A stretch of DNA of 64,000 nucleotides. Source: Neobacillus niacini NBRC 15566 (GTDB taxonomy: Bacteria; Bacillota; Bacilli; Bacillales; Cytobacillaceae). Below are positions 50,330 through 59,975 of this stretch, one piece after another. A program made the translations under genes and the position numbers. The notes under the pieces are model-generated. The model saw only the letters and a list, made by a program, of their open reading frames with translations, was not told the origin of the DNA and did no database searches. The stretch lies in NCBI RefSeq assembly GCF_001591505.1, contig NZ_BCVA01000010.1, forward strand, positions 62,001-126,000. Direction: 5' to 3'. The stretch's first letter is position 1, and each line of letters starts with the position of its first letter.

Positions 50330-52459
50330 CTATTGTCTTTTACTTAAAAAATATAAATAACTCTTAATCATAAAATAACTAACTTCTTCAGGTAAGTGTT
50401 CTTTAAGCGGTTTTAAACGGTCTCTGCCAACCTGTTTAACCGCTTCTTCCAGTAGCGGAATATACTCTGCAGGGATAAGCACAGTGAAATTTACTTCCAT
50501 TCCTTGTTGAGCACATTGAATTAAATGGCTCTCAACGGTGCTTAGTGCCAACTCTCTTTTTTCTGCAATCTCTTCCATGGATAAGTTTTGCAGGTGCAAC
50601 TGAAATGTCTCTAAGTGAGAATCGCCAACTGCCTTTTTTGAGGGCTTTTTGGGAGCAGCGGCTATCATTCTCTCTGGCTTTCGCTCAGGGTTTGCTTCGC
50701 AAAATGTGCGAATGGCTTGGATAAAATCAAGTCCATATTTTTTTAACTTATGTTCCCCAACACCGCTTACCGTTAGGAATTCTTCATTTGTCATTGGCAG
50801 TTTGGTACACATATCTTTAAGCGCAGCATCAGAAAATATTACAAAAGGCGGCACATTTTCAGCTTCGGCTATTGCTCTTCTTACCTCGCGTAAAGCTTCA
50901 AATAATGGATCATCCTTTGAAATTTCTCTGACTTTAACGGTTTCTCTGCGATGGACATTGGTATTCCCCAGCAAGACATCTTTTCCTTTAGGAGAGACAA
51001 ATAAGGTTGGAAATTGACCTTGTTCAATGGCAATTAATTCTTGTGAGATTAAGAACTCAATAAAATCACTGACATCTTTCGTTCCTTTTTCCTTCATGAT
51101 TCCATACGTGGTTAACTTATCAAAGCCCAGTTCAATAACTTTTTTATTTCTAGAACCGGTTAAAACTTGGGCTATAAGTGTTTTTCCAAATCGCTGCCCC
51201 ATCCTGATTAGACAAGACATTACCATTTGCGCTTCCTTCGTTACATCAATGCTGGAACGGGAATCAAGGCAATTACCGCAGCGTCTGCATGACTCCGTTT
51301 CTGTTTCACCAAAATACTTTAAAATAAACTCTTGTAAACAGTTTTCTGTATGGCAATAATCCACCATCTGCTGCAGCTTCTCCAATTCCGCATGAATACG
51401 TGATCGATCACTGGATTGATCAATTAAGAAGCGCTGAACCTGCACATCCTGGGAGGAATAAAGCAGGATACATTCACTATCAAGTCCGTCTCGTCCCGCA
51501 CGGCCAGCCTCTTGATAATAGCTCTCCATATTTTTTGGCAGTTGAAAATGGAGGACATATCTAATGTTGGACTTATCAATTCCCATCCCAAAAGCTGATG
51601 TTGCAACCATAACGGAGGCTTCATCTTTCAAGAATCGGTCCTGCTCACGTATGCGCTCAGCGTCTCCCATTCCTGCATGATACCGGGCAACATTGATATT
51701 CCCCTTTTTGAGTCTTTCGTAAAGTTGATCCACGTTTTTCCGAGTTGCTGCATAGATGATACCTGCTTCTTTTTCATTCTTTTTTAAGTAATCTCTTATA
51801 AAGTGAAGCCTGTCTTGTCCTTTAATCACAGCAAAAGTAAGATTCTCGCGTTCAAAACCTGTTATGATTGAATTCTCTTCGTCGATATCGAGTGTTTCGC
51901 AAATATCTTCCCGAACCCTTGGTGTAGCGGTTGCAGTCAGCGCTAATACATTAGGTTTTTGTGGCAGACTATCGACCATTTTCTGGATATGACGGTAGCT
52001 TGGACGAAAATCATGTCCCCATTGTGAAATACAATGGGCTTCATCAACTGCAACCAATGGAATATCCATTTGTTTTAAATCCTCGATAAATTCACGGGAT
52101 TCTAATCTCTCGGGGGCTATATATAGGAGCTTGTACATTCCTTGTTTTGCTTCCCACATTCGTTCATTTGCTTCATTGTAACTTAGTGAGCTATTGATAA
52201 AAGCTGCTGGAATTCCTACTTGAACGAGGGCATCGACTTGATCCTTCATGAGTGAGATTAACGGGGATATTACAATCGTGGTACCTGGTAAAACAAGTGC
52301 AGGAATTTGATAACAAATTGATTTTCCTCCGCCAGTTGGCATAACACAAATTGTATTTTCTCCAGCTAAAACGGATTGGATAGCGCGCTCCTGTCCATTT
52401 CGAAAGGATGAATAACCAAAATGAGATTCCAGTAACTGTTGAGCTTTTTCAAACAACAA
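50330..52459 (-). CDS. recQ: RecQ family ATP-dependent DNA helicase
   Basis: The 709-residue helicase has motif I MPTGGGKSICYQ (about 38-49), the DEAH box VDEAHCISQWGHD, motif VI-type YYQEAGRAGRDG, a zinc-binding subdomain (C.HTENC...CRRCGNC, about 370-400), a winged-helix RQC region, an HRDC domain (about 515-590) and a C-terminal HTH_40-type domain (LQNLSMEEIAEKRELALSTV). It unwinds DNA at stalled forks and in recombination. In B. subtilis the longer paralogue is RecS/RecQ; the present one is the long, HRDC-bearing type. Start ATG 52459 follows a weak GGGGG. Confidence 0.88.
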   Translation of the reverse strand: MLFEKAQQLLESHFGYSSFRNGQERAIQSVLAGENTICVMPTGGGKSICYQIPALVLPGTTIVISPLISLMKDQVDALVQVGIPAAFINSSLSYNEANERMWEAKQGMYKLLYIAPERLESREFIEDLKQMDIPLVAVDEAHCISQWGHDFRPSYRHIQKMVDSLPQKPNVLALTATATPRVREDICETLDIDEENSIITGFERENLTFAVIKGQDRLHFIRDYLKKNEKEAGIIYAATRKNVDQLYERLKKGNINVARYHAGMGDAERIREQDRFLKDEASVMVATSAFGMGIDKSNIRYVLHFQLPKNMESYYQEAGRAGRDGLDSECILLYSSQDVQVQRFLIDQSSDRSRIHAELEKLQQMVDYCHTENCLQEFILKYFGETETESCRRCGNCLDSRSSIDVTKEAQMVMSCLIRMGQRFGKTLIAQVLTGSRNKKVIELGFDKLTTYGIMKEKGTKDVSDFIEFLISQELIAIEQGQFPTLFVSPKGKDVLLGNTNVHRRETVKVREISKDDPLFEALREVRRAIAEAENVPPFVIFSDAALKDMCTKLPMTNEEFLTVSGVGEHKLKKYGLDFIQAIRTFCEANPERKPERMIAAAPKKPSKKAVGDSHLETFQLHLQNLSMEEIAEKRELALSTVESHLIQCAQQGMEVNFTVLIPAEYIPLLEEAVKQVGRDRLKPLKEHLPEEVSYFMIKSYLYFLSKRQ

Positions 52460-52517
52460 ATAATTCTCCCCCTTCTGCTATTTAGTCTTTTATCATTATA
52501 ACTCTTTTTTGGTCAAT

Positions 52518-52571
52518 CTGAGAGTAAATTCGGCTATCCGAGAGTAATTTATCGCTATTCGCAAGTAAACC
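52518..52571. repeat. short tandem repeats of the GAGAGTAA type
   Basis: Three units of about 21 bases read CTGAGAGTAAATTCGGCTAT, CCGAGAGTAATTTATCGCTAT and TCGCAAGTAAACCTATGC. They lie between recQ and the acyl-CoA ligase terminator. Confidence 0.55.
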
Positions 52572-52594
52572 TATGCAATATGCAGCTAGGTCAT

Positions 52595-52637
52595 AAAGTG
52601 AAAGGCCGCTGAGTCAGACTCAGCGGCCTTTCACTTT
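52595..52637 (-). terminator. long perfect hairpin after the acyl-CoA ligase gene
   Basis: Twenty-one-base arms (52595-52615 and 52617-52637) pair around a single base. The core is GGCCGCTGAGTC. The run of Us is broken, but stem strength should stop transcription. Confidence 0.75.
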
Positions 52638-52638
52638 A

Positions 52639-54201
52639 TTATCCCTGTGTAAAAAGTTCCTCCAATTGCTTCCGCAATACGAATTTTTGGATTTTCCCAC
52701 TCGCGTTACGCGGCAGGGCTTCACAGAATAGATATTTGCGCGGCCGCTTGTAATTTGCGAGACTATCACTTTTTTTACAATAGTCTTCTAAATCTTCTTC
52801 CGTCAACTTAGGATCTTTTCTTACGACAAAAGCAGTCACAGTTTCACCCCAGCGGTCATCTGGCTGGCCGACAACCGCAACATCTAATACTCCCTCATGT
52901 GCATGCAAAACATCTTCGACTTCACGTGGATAAATATTTTCCCCACCGCTGATAATCATGTCATCGACTCGGTCATTGACATAGAGGAAGCCCTCATCGT
53001 CTAGATAACCAATGTCACCAGAATGATACCAGCCTTTATACATCGATTTTTCAGTCGCTTCTTCTCGATTAAAGTAGCCAATCATCATGCAAGGACCTTT
53101 GACAATAATTTCTCCTGTTTCTCCAACTGGAACGACATCATCCGGATCAGACGGTCCATTCTCTCTTGTACGAACCACACGGATATCATGATTAATAGCA
53201 GCCTGCCCTGCAGATCCTGCTTTTCTTAACTGATCTTTCTCTGATAGGAAGGTGATCGCTGGTCCCATTTCGGTCATCCCGTACGCTTGAACCAGACCAA
53301 TTCCAAAACGATCATGGAGAGCATGAACGAGAGACGGTGCCATAGGAGCCGCACCATATAATCCAAGCTTTAGACTATCTGTATTATATTGACTTAAGTC
53401 CTCTTGAAGAAGCATGTTCCACATCGTTGGCGCTGCAAAGAATTTGGTTATCTTTTCTTGACCTATTAACTGAAGGATACGTTTTGGGTTGAATTGATGC
53501 AGGATAACATTCCTTGCCCCCGAATGTATTCTTGGCAAAAAGGCACAATGCAGTTCAGCACAATGAAACATTGGTGCGGTCACAAGTCCAACGTCATCTG
53601 CTTCTAGCTTTTGGGAGGCAATACAAAGAACACTTTGATCCACCATATTTCGGTGACTATGCATGACACCTTTTGGTCTGCCTGTAGTCCCACTTGTATA
53701 AATAAACGCATAGATGTCATTTTCGTTTACGTCTGCTTGGATGTCTTCGCTTGAAGCAGCAGCTAATTTTTCCTGATAGCTTGCTGCATAGACAGGTGCT
53801 TCCTCATCAATAAACCAAAAGGAGACAGAATCAAAACGATTTTCAATCGTGGAAATGACAGGCTCCAATGCCTTTTCAAAAAGAACTACTTTAGGTGTCG
53901 CATCTGAAATAATAAATGCTACCTCCTCAGGCATTAAACGAAAGTTGATTGGATTGAAAATCGCACCAAGCTTGGCACATGCAAAGAATGCCGTTCCTAA
54001 TTCTTCTGTATTAAACATGAATGTAGATACCCGATCACCTTTTTTGACCCCTTCCTTCACTAATGCATTCGCAAGTCTGTTTACCTGCTCATTCCACTCT
54101 TTATACGTATAGCGGACATTTTTCCTAACATCATAAATGGCTTCTTTGTTCGGGTATCGTTTTATCGTTAAATCAAATATCTTTCCGATTGTGGTTGTCA
54201 T
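52639..54201 (-). CDS. long- or medium-chain acyl-CoA synthetase
   Basis: The 520-residue AMP-forming ligase has the AMP-binding motif YTSGTTGRPKGVMHSH, the YGMTEMG core, GWYHSGDIGYLDDEG and the C-terminal catalytic lysine in GKIQKFVLR. It activates a carboxylic acid to its CoA thioester. It starts 15 bases after the acyl-CoA dehydrogenase gene, so the pair probably works in beta-oxidation of one fatty or aryl-alkyl acid. Chain-length specificity cannot be read. Confidence 0.88.
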   Translation of the reverse strand: MTTTIGKIFDLTIKRYPNKEAIYDVRKNVRYTYKEWNEQVNRLANALVKEGVKKGDRVSTFMFNTEELGTAFFACAKLGAIFNPINFRLMPEEVAFIISDATPKVVLFEKALEPVISTIENRFDSVSFWFIDEEAPVYAASYQEKLAAASSEDIQADVNENDIYAFIYTSGTTGRPKGVMHSHRNMVDQSVLCIASQKLEADDVGLVTAPMFHCAELHCAFLPRIHSGARNVILHQFNPKRILQLIGQEKITKFFAAPTMWNMLLQEDLSQYNTDSLKLGLYGAAPMAPSLVHALHDRFGIGLVQAYGMTEMGPAITFLSEKDQLRKAGSAGQAAINHDIRVVRTRENGPSDPDDVVPVGETGEIIVKGPCMMIGYFNREEATEKSMYKGWYHSGDIGYLDDEGFLYVNDRVDDMIISGGENIYPREVEDVLHAHEGVLDVAVVGQPDDRWGETVTAFVVRKDPKLTEEDLEDYCKKSDSLANYKRPRKYLFCEALPRNASGKIQKFVLRKQLEELFTQG

Positions 54202-54216
54202 CTAAATCCCTCCAAT

Positions 54217-55365
54217 TTATAATCCTAGGTTTTTTGCAATAATAGTTTTCATGATTTCGTTCGTACCAGCGTAAATACTCGAAACCTGAATATCACGGAA
54301 TCTTCTTGCAATCTCGTATTCTTCCATATATCCATAGCCGCCATGAAGTTGGAGGCATTCACCTGCAATTTTCTTCGCGGTATCCGTCAGCCTCCATTTT
54401 GCCATCGAAACCTTCGTGACCACATTTTGACCACCGATGTGTTCCGCTATTAACTGGTCTAAGAATACCCTCCCCATCTCTACCTCTGTTGCCATTTCAG
54501 CTATTTTAAACTGAGTATTTTGAAACTGGCTGATAGGCCTTCCAAAGGCTTCACGACTCTTCACATATTCAATCGTCCCCTGAAGCATGATTTCTGCAGC
54601 AATTTGTGCTGCAATCGCTACAACAAGGCGTTCCTGCTGGAGTTTATCCATCATATAGAGAAACCCTTTGCCTTCTTCCCCCAGTAAATTTGCCTTTGGA
54701 ACTCTACAGTCTTCAAATATCAACTCGGCCGTATCTTGACTATGAAGTCCAACTTTGTTCAGCTTTCTCCCTCTTGAAAAACCAAGAGTATCCCGCTCCA
54801 CAAGGAGCAAGCTCACCCCTTTATGCTTCGGTACTGCATTAGGGTCCGTCTTACAAGCCACGAGGATTAAATCAGATTGAATTCCATTTGTAATAAAAGT
54901 TTTTTGTCCATTCAAAATATAATGCTCACCGTCAAGCTTTGCCGTGGTTTTAATATTGGCAAGGTCAGAACCTGTGCCAGGTTCAGTCATAGCAATGGCA
55001 GTAATCAGTTCACCAGTGACACATTGAGGGAGCCAGCGCTGTTTTTGCACCTCTGATCCGAAAGAGTTGATATAGGGCACTACGATATCATTATGAAGGC
55101 CCATTCCTACTAGACCAGAACCAACTCTCTCTAACTCTTCATTTATAACAACAGAGAATCCCCAGTCGACACCACTTCCGCCATATTTTTCATCTAAATC
55201 CGGACAAAGGAAACCCTGCTCTCCCATCTTCCTCCATAAGGAGCGGGGAATCATTCTCTCCTCCTCCCATCTCTCATAATGTGGTACAGCCTCTTTCTCC
55301 AAAAACTTTCTTAGTGACTTCCGAAATATTTCGTGGTCTTCAGTTAAATATGGATGTTGTTTCAT
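54217..55365 (-). CDS. acyl-CoA dehydrogenase
   Basis: The 382-residue flavoenzyme has MTEPGTGSDLANI, QEIRLVVAIAAQIAAE-type helices, and the YAGTNEIMK motif at the C-terminus. It begins MKQHPYLTEDHEIFRKSLR. It forms the trans-2-enoyl-CoA in the first step of beta-oxidation, using FAD and passing electrons to ETF. ATG 55365 fits GAGAGG better than a GTG three codons upstream. First gene of the two-gene operon. Confidence 0.9.
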   Translation of the reverse strand: MKQHPYLTEDHEIFRKSLRKFLEKEAVPHYERWEEERMIPRSLWRKMGEQGFLCPDLDEKYGGSGVDWGFSVVINEELERVGSGLVGMGLHNDIVVPYINSFGSEVQKQRWLPQCVTGELITAIAMTEPGTGSDLANIKTTAKLDGEHYILNGQKTFITNGIQSDLILVACKTDPNAVPKHKGVSLLLVERDTLGFSRGRKLNKVGLHSQDTAELIFEDCRVPKANLLGEEGKGFLYMMDKLQQERLVVAIAAQIAAEIMLQGTIEYVKSREAFGRPISQFQNTQFKIAEMATEVEMGRVFLDQLIAEHIGGQNVVTKVSMAKWRLTDTAKKIAGECLQLHGGYGYMEEYEIARRFRDIQVSSIYAGTNEIMKTIIAKNLGL

Positions 55366-55646
55366 TATGCACACCTCTCTTTCAACTAATAGCCAATTAC
55401 TAGGTTTTCACTTTGTACTAAGAAGCTGTTATGTTTGTCCCAGACAGGGATGATATGGGTTGTGGTGAAAACAAAATTATCGGAATTTCTCTTTTTTTCA
55501 ATAAAAAATCTACCCAACTTATTGTATCAAATACGTTGAATTTTTTGAATATTTTAACAAGTTTATTATAGACAACTATTCTATTAAATTCTACCTTATA
55601 CTACAAATGTCATAGGCTTTTTGCATTATTTGTAGATTTATATATA
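55366..55646. other. AT-rich intergenic stretch upstream of the acyl-CoA dehydrogenase and SGNH genes
   Basis: I see no ORF with a ribosome binding site. The minus-strand ORF at 55591-55809 lacks one and overlaps the SGNH gene start, so it was left out. The promoter for the acyl-CoA dehydrogenase operon must be here, but none is clear. Confidence 0.5.
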
Positions 55647-55676
55647 TTGAATATTCAAAATACAAGGGATTATAAT
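55647..55676 (+). promoter_or_regulatory. sigma-A-like promoter of the SGNH surface protein gene
   Basis: TTGAAT (55647-55652) and TATAAT (55671-55676) are 18 bases apart, about 40 bases before the ATG. Confidence 0.7.
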
Positions 55677-55717
55677 AGAATCTGACATCGAAATACATAA
55701 TAATTGGGGGATTAGAA

Positions 55718-57067
55718 ATGAAGTTTAAAAAGCTGTCGATTTTATTTATACTCATGTTAGCACTCAGTACCTTCTTTTCATCTTCTGCTTTCGCAGAAAA
55801 TATTGACAATCCTAACCTTGTAGCACTTGGGGATTCGATTACATATGGTTTAAACCTTGAATCCAGTAATTCCCAACCATCACCAAATGCATTTCCTAAT
55901 CTGATTCAAAATGGAAATTTCAAGGTAACCAACTTAGGTGTTCCGGCACTGACTTCAACACAATTATTAAATAATTTAAGCAATCCAGCAGTACAAGGTG
56001 CTATCGGAAATGCGAATGTTATAACGTTATTTATCGGCAGTAATGACTTATTACAAGATCCATTATTAGCATCTGTAATGCAGCAATTAGGGGCTGCCCC
56101 TCCATTCGAAGGCAATCCAGCACTGGAGCAGATATTTAATGCAGCTGTACAAGCAGCAGAGCCACCTAAAGCATTAATAAAGACAAACTTAACGGGAATT
56201 TTTAATGTAATCCAGCAAATAAATCCAAATGCCCAAGTAATTCTCTATAATCTTTATAATCCATTTGGAACAGGAAATCTCAAGGTTCTAGGTGATAAGA
56301 TCCTTAATGATATTAATACAAATATTATTAATGTTATAGCTAAGGATAATGGAGCAGTTGTGGCAGACTCGTTTTCTGCTATAAACGGAAACCAAGCGAC
56401 TCTAATTTTACCAGGTGATATACATCCAAATAAAGCAGGTCAGATTGCATTGGCTCAAGCAGGTGACAGGGCATTAGTAGTCCTTAAGCCTGAAATTGAG
56501 TTGAATCCAGCAACAACAGAACAAACTGCTGGACCATTGACTATCGAAGTTGCTACTACTGCCAAAAAAGTTATTGAATTGAAATGGCTTTCTGGCGAGA
56601 AGACAATTACCGACTTTGCTACTGCTGGAGATATCATAACCGACAATAAATTTAATGTTTCTGAAAATGGATCTTACACTGTTTTTTTATTTGACAATTT
56701 AGGTTTTAAAGTTGTAAAAACTTTTAAAATCGAAAATATTAAAAAAGTAGAACCGCCGAAGGAAAACCCTGATCTAAACACTGGCGGAATTGATAATACA
56801 CCAACACCTACAATACCTGAAACACCAGCAATTCCTGAAACACCAGAAACACCAGCAACTCCTGTTACGCCTACAACGCCAGAAACACCAGCAATTCCTG
56901 TTACGCCTGCCACACCTGTTACACCTGTAAAAGTACTAACTGACAAAGGACATGCGTTACCAAACACAGCATCTCCTGCTTATAATTTTACCGCAATTGG
57001 TTCTATCGTCCTTTTAGCTGGATTGGCAACATTGAAATTACAAAGAAGACGCAGGCACGAAATTTAA
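55718..57067 (+). CDS. wall-anchored SGNH/GDSL esterase with LPNTA sorting signal
   Basis: The 449-residue protein has a signal peptide (1-27, SSAFAE), an SGNH hydrolase domain (about 30-255) with block I VALGDSITYG, block III TLFIGSNDLL and block V DIHPN, a beta-rich module (about 270-345), a Pro/Thr repeat linker of the PETPATPVTP type (about 360-405), LPNTA (about 414-418), a hydrophobic span and RRRRHE tail. LPNTA is the motif of class D sortases such as Bacillus anthracis SrtC, which act during sporulation. No sortase gene is in the window. It probably de-esterifies a surface or cortex polymer. Confidence 0.85.
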   Translation: MKFKKLSILFILMLALSTFFSSSAFAENIDNPNLVALGDSITYGLNLESSNSQPSPNAFPNLIQNGNFKVTNLGVPALTSTQLLNNLSNPAVQGAIGNANVITLFIGSNDLLQDPLLASVMQQLGAAPPFEGNPALEQIFNAAVQAAEPPKALIKTNLTGIFNVIQQINPNAQVILYNLYNPFGTGNLKVLGDKILNDINTNIINVIAKDNGAVVADSFSAINGNQATLILPGDIHPNKAGQIALAQAGDRALVVLKPEIELNPATTEQTAGPLTIEVATTAKKVIELKWLSGEKTITDFATAGDIITDNKFNVSENGSYTVFLFDNLGFKVVKTFKIENIKKVEPPKENPDLNTGGIDNTPTPTIPETPAIPETPETPATPVTPTTPETPAIPVTPATPVTPVKVLTDKGHALPNTASPAYNFTAIGSIVLLAGLATLKLQRRRRHEI

Positions 57068-57076
57068 TCCAAATAA

Positions 57077-57116
57077 AAAAGGTCAGCCCCCTACGTTAGA
57101 GGTTCTGACCTTTTAT
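57077..57116. terminator. terminator between convergent genes
   Basis: AAAAGGTCAG (57077-57086) and CTGACCTTTT (57105-57114) pair with an 18-base loop. It can serve the SGNH gene and the convergent MFS gene. Confidence 0.75.
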
Positions 57117-58304
57117 TTATGACACAACTCTTTCCTTCGGAGTAACCTTTTTCTTCCTAACTTCTAGCACAGTTAATACGATAGCCATAATTAAAAAGAG
57201 ACTACTAATCCGGAAAAGATTAGCCGTATCTGTGAATTGAGCTATTGTCCCGAAGATAATGCCGCTTAATCCTATCCCTAAATCAATGGATGAAAAGAAC
57301 ATTCCATTTGCCACTCCTCTTCGGTTTTCGGGCGTCATGGACAAGGTCCATGATTGTAAGGTTGGTAAGGCACAGCCAAAACCAAGTCCAAACAATCCGC
57401 CTGCTACAGCAAGCAGGAAATCGGTTTGTGCATAGGAAAGGACCCATAACCCAACAAACGTAGCCGAAATACAAAAATAAATCATGCCAATGGGACCCTT
57501 TTCATCAAACCACTTTCCTGCTAACGGTCTAGCCGCTGTGGCAACAATTGCATTAAGAATATAGAATAAAAAGATTTGTTCAATGCCTCTTTCTTCCCCA
57601 AAGATGACGATAAAGGTAGAGACTGAACCATAACCAAGACAAATAATAATGGTAATAAAAGATGGGTACCAACTCGATTTCTCCACAAGTGAACCGAGGT
57701 AGGAAAATTTAAGACTTTCCTTTTGGTTTTTTAACACGGCTTCAGGTGTTTTGTAATGTACAAGTGCGAGCAAAACAACTGAAATAAAACCTAGTAATCC
57801 TGAAATAATAATGAGGTTGGTAAAGGAAGTAACATTATATAAAAAGATTCCTAGACTAGGAGCGATAATGAAACCAATTGTCGTTGACAGCCCAAAATAG
57901 CCCATTCCTTCACCCAGCCGTGAAAATGGAATGACATCTACCGCAGCGGTCCCGTTAACTGTTGTTGACCAGCCCCATGCAAGACCGTGAATAAAACGAA
58001 TAAATAAAAATATCATGACAATTCTTGAGATAGGGTAAAGGACGGTAATGATTAATAAAATGACCGCTCCTATTAATACAAGTGCCTTCCTTTGTTTGTA
58101 TTCGAGCATGTATCCAATAAAGGGTCTTATCAACACTGCACCGATCGAAAACAATGCCGTTACAAGACCAATTTCCAGCCCAGATGCTCCTATGGATTTA
58201 ATGTAAGGTGGTAATGTGGGGATAAGCATTTGGAAAGACATGAATACAAAAAGATTTCCAATCATCAACATAATAAAAGATTTAGTCCACAAACGTTCCC
58301 TCAA
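57117..58304 (-). CDS. MFS transporter, drug or sugar efflux type
   Basis: The 395-residue protein has 12 predicted spans with motif A near IRPFIGYMLEYKQRKALV and a second copy near ARPLAGKWFDEKGPIG. It begins MRERLWTKSFIMLMIGNLFVF, as in YwoG/YxaM-type Bacillus transporters. The substrate is unknown. It stands alone. Confidence 0.78.
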   Translation of the reverse strand: MRERLWTKSFIMLMIGNLFVFMSFQMLIPTLPPYIKSIGASGLEIGLVTALFSIGAVLIRPFIGYMLEYKQRKALVLIGAVILLIITVLYPISRIVMIFLFIRFIHGLAWGWSTTVNGTAAVDVIPFSRLGEGMGYFGLSTTIGFIIAPSLGIFLYNVTSFTNLIIISGLLGFISVVLLALVHYKTPEAVLKNQKESLKFSYLGSLVEKSSWYPSFITIIICLGYGSVSTFIVIFGEERGIEQIFLFYILNAIVATAARPLAGKWFDEKGPIGMIYFCISATFVGLWVLSYAQTDFLLAVAGGLFGLGFGCALPTLQSWTLSMTPENRRGVANGMFFSSIDLGIGLSGIIFGTIAQFTDTANLFRISSLFLIMAIVLTVLEVRKKKVTPKERVVS

Positions 58305-58592
58305 AACAACACCCCTATCTATCTTCCTATAGAAAATGGAGGAATAGTTCGTTTATTTCGTATCACTAAATAATAGCACAGAATAGTAGAAATAAAAATA
58401 TGAAATCATCTTCTTTTCACTATTTATCCTGTTTAATCGTTATCTTTTTTCAGTCAACTCAGGTATCATGAATAGTAGTAATCGAAATTCCAGTCGTTGC
58501 TATCCATCCATGATGATGTACCTATTTCCAGCAGCCTGGCTTCGATTAATCGTGTTGATTTTTCTTAAGGCTATTAGTAGAGGAGCACTATT

Positions 58593-59531
58593 ATGCAACA
58601 CGTTACTTTAGAGAAAACAAGGAGAAAGAAGAAGGTACTGCTGTCTTTAAAAATGACCGTAGCAGCTATTGTCATTTTCCTGTTCGTTATTAATTTATTT
58701 CCAGTTAAACAAATCGAGCAGAAAAACTTTTTTAATCATAACCGTCCATTAGTCATTGCCCACCAGGGCGGTGAATTGTTGGCACCTTCTAATACAATGG
58801 CTTCCTTTAGAAATGCTGCAAACATGGGAGTGGATGTCCTTGAAACAGATATACATATTACAAAGGACGGTCATTTAGTTACAATCCACGACCCTGGTGT
58901 TAACCGGACAACTAATGGAAAAGGCAATGTGGCAGACCTTACTTTAGCAGAACTTCAAGCGCTCGATGCAGGTTATCATTTTAAAGACTTAGATGGCAAC
59001 TATAGTTTCCGTGGTAAGGGTGTTTATATTCCAACGGTCGATGAGATGTTTCAAACATTTAAAGACATAAAAATAGAAATAGAAATTAAAGACGATAATC
59101 CTCCTGAAAGAATTGAAGAAATGGCTTCGAAATTATGGGACCTAATTGAAAAATACCAAATGGAAGATAAAATCCTTATTGGCTCATTCGACAAAAAGAT
59201 TATCCAAACGTTTGAAAAGTATGGCAAAGGTCGTGTTGCCGTTTCAGCCGGCCGACAAGAGGTTAAAAACTTTGTTGTTCTTCATAAATTCTTTTTGCGA
59301 AATCTTTATGTACCAAAAGTCGATGCCTTCCAAATCCCTGTAAAGGACAGCGGCTTTGATTTAACAGACAAAAGGTTAATTGATGGGGCACACCGTCTTG
59401 GCATGGACATCCATTACTGGACGATTGATGATCCAAGAACGATGGAAAAACTGATTGACGCAGGCGCTGATGGTATATTGACAAATCGGCCAGATTTATT
59501 GAACAAATTGCTTGAGGAAAAAGGTTTATAG
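58593..59531 (+). CDS. membrane-anchored glycerophosphodiester phosphodiesterase
   Basis: The 312-residue protein has one N-terminal span (about 18-40) and a GDPD barrel with PLVIAHQGGELLAPSNT, METDIHITKDGHLVTIHDP-type metal ligands (ETDIHITKDG, HDP) and the closing ADGILTNRPD. It hydrolyses glycerophosphodiesters or teichoic acid parts to glycerol-3-phosphate. The usual HRG at the start of the domain is HQG here, an Arg-to-Gln change. Outer-face location is likely. A GAGGAGC site precedes ATG 58593. Confidence 0.87.
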   Translation: MQHVTLEKTRRKKKVLLSLKMTVAAIVIFLFVINLFPVKQIEQKNFFNHNRPLVIAHQGGELLAPSNTMASFRNAANMGVDVLETDIHITKDGHLVTIHDPGVNRTTNGKGNVADLTLAELQALDAGYHFKDLDGNYSFRGKGVYIPTVDEMFQTFKDIKIEIEIKDDNPPERIEEMASKLWDLIEKYQMEDKILIGSFDKKIIQTFEKYGKGRVAVSAGRQEVKNFVVLHKFFLRNLYVPKVDAFQIPVKDSGFDLTDKRLIDGAHRLGMDIHYWTIDDPRTMEKLIDAGADGILTNRPDLLNKLLEEKGL

Positions 59532-59659
59532 ATACTTGGGCTATTGGAGGTACCCCTACTTTCTTTGAGAGCCGTAACTACACCTTATTCTTCATTAGCG
59601 CAGGCTATCATGTGGTAGCATTGACGATTATGGAAATCATTATAGCGGCTTTTGTTTAA
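59531..59659 (+). pseudogene. C-terminal remnant of a membrane protein (DUF1761-like)
   Basis: A 42-codon open stretch reads DTWAIGGTPTFFESRNYTLF and then ISAGYHVVALTIMEIIIAAFV, ending TAA. There is no start codon with a ribosome binding site, and it begins at the end of the GDPD gene. The last helix, GYHVVALTIM, recalls DUF1761 membrane proteins. It looks like a decayed remnant. Confidence 0.35.
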
Positions 59660-59663
59660 TAGT

Positions 59664-59697
59664 AAAGGGTGCCCACTGTGTGAGGCACCCTTTATTT
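59664..59697 (+). terminator. terminator
   Basis: AAAGGGTGCC (59664-59673) and GGCACCCTTT (59684-59693) pair, then ATTTATT. It ends the GDPD transcript after the remnant. Confidence 0.8.
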
Positions 59698-59744
59698 ATT
59701 AATAGCTCTGTTATTATTCATTGTTGATTTAGGTTTGAGAATTC

Positions 59745-59934
59745 ATAGGCGGAGAATTTCCGGCTATTGTATATAGAGGAACCTTAGAAGCAGATATAAG
59801 CGGAGATATTCCGGTTAACTGCTTTAAATAAGACAAAATCCAAGGATTTAGATAAATTAAGCGGAAAGACTCCGCTTATTTTTAAAGAAATATGGGTATC
59901 TCCCAATTTAAACGGAAATTCTCCGCTTATTTTC
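59745..59934. repeat. composite repeat of four imperfect palindromes, copy 2
   Basis: Four units start at 59745, 59796, 59857 and 59906, each like TAAGCGGAAATTCCGCTTA. Unit order, spacing and even unit-specific differences (GGCGGAG first, AA.CGGAAAT last) match copy 1 at 10378-10565. Confidence 0.78.
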
Positions 59935-59975
59935 CAAACACATTGAAATCAGCATTCAGTCTTAACAGAGCATTA

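Noticed and set aside
56674-56967. 97-residue minus-strand ORF with GVTGVAGVSG repeats
   Set aside because: It is the antisense of the Pro/Thr repeat linker of the SGNH protein, has no ribosome binding site, and exists only because of the repeat composition.
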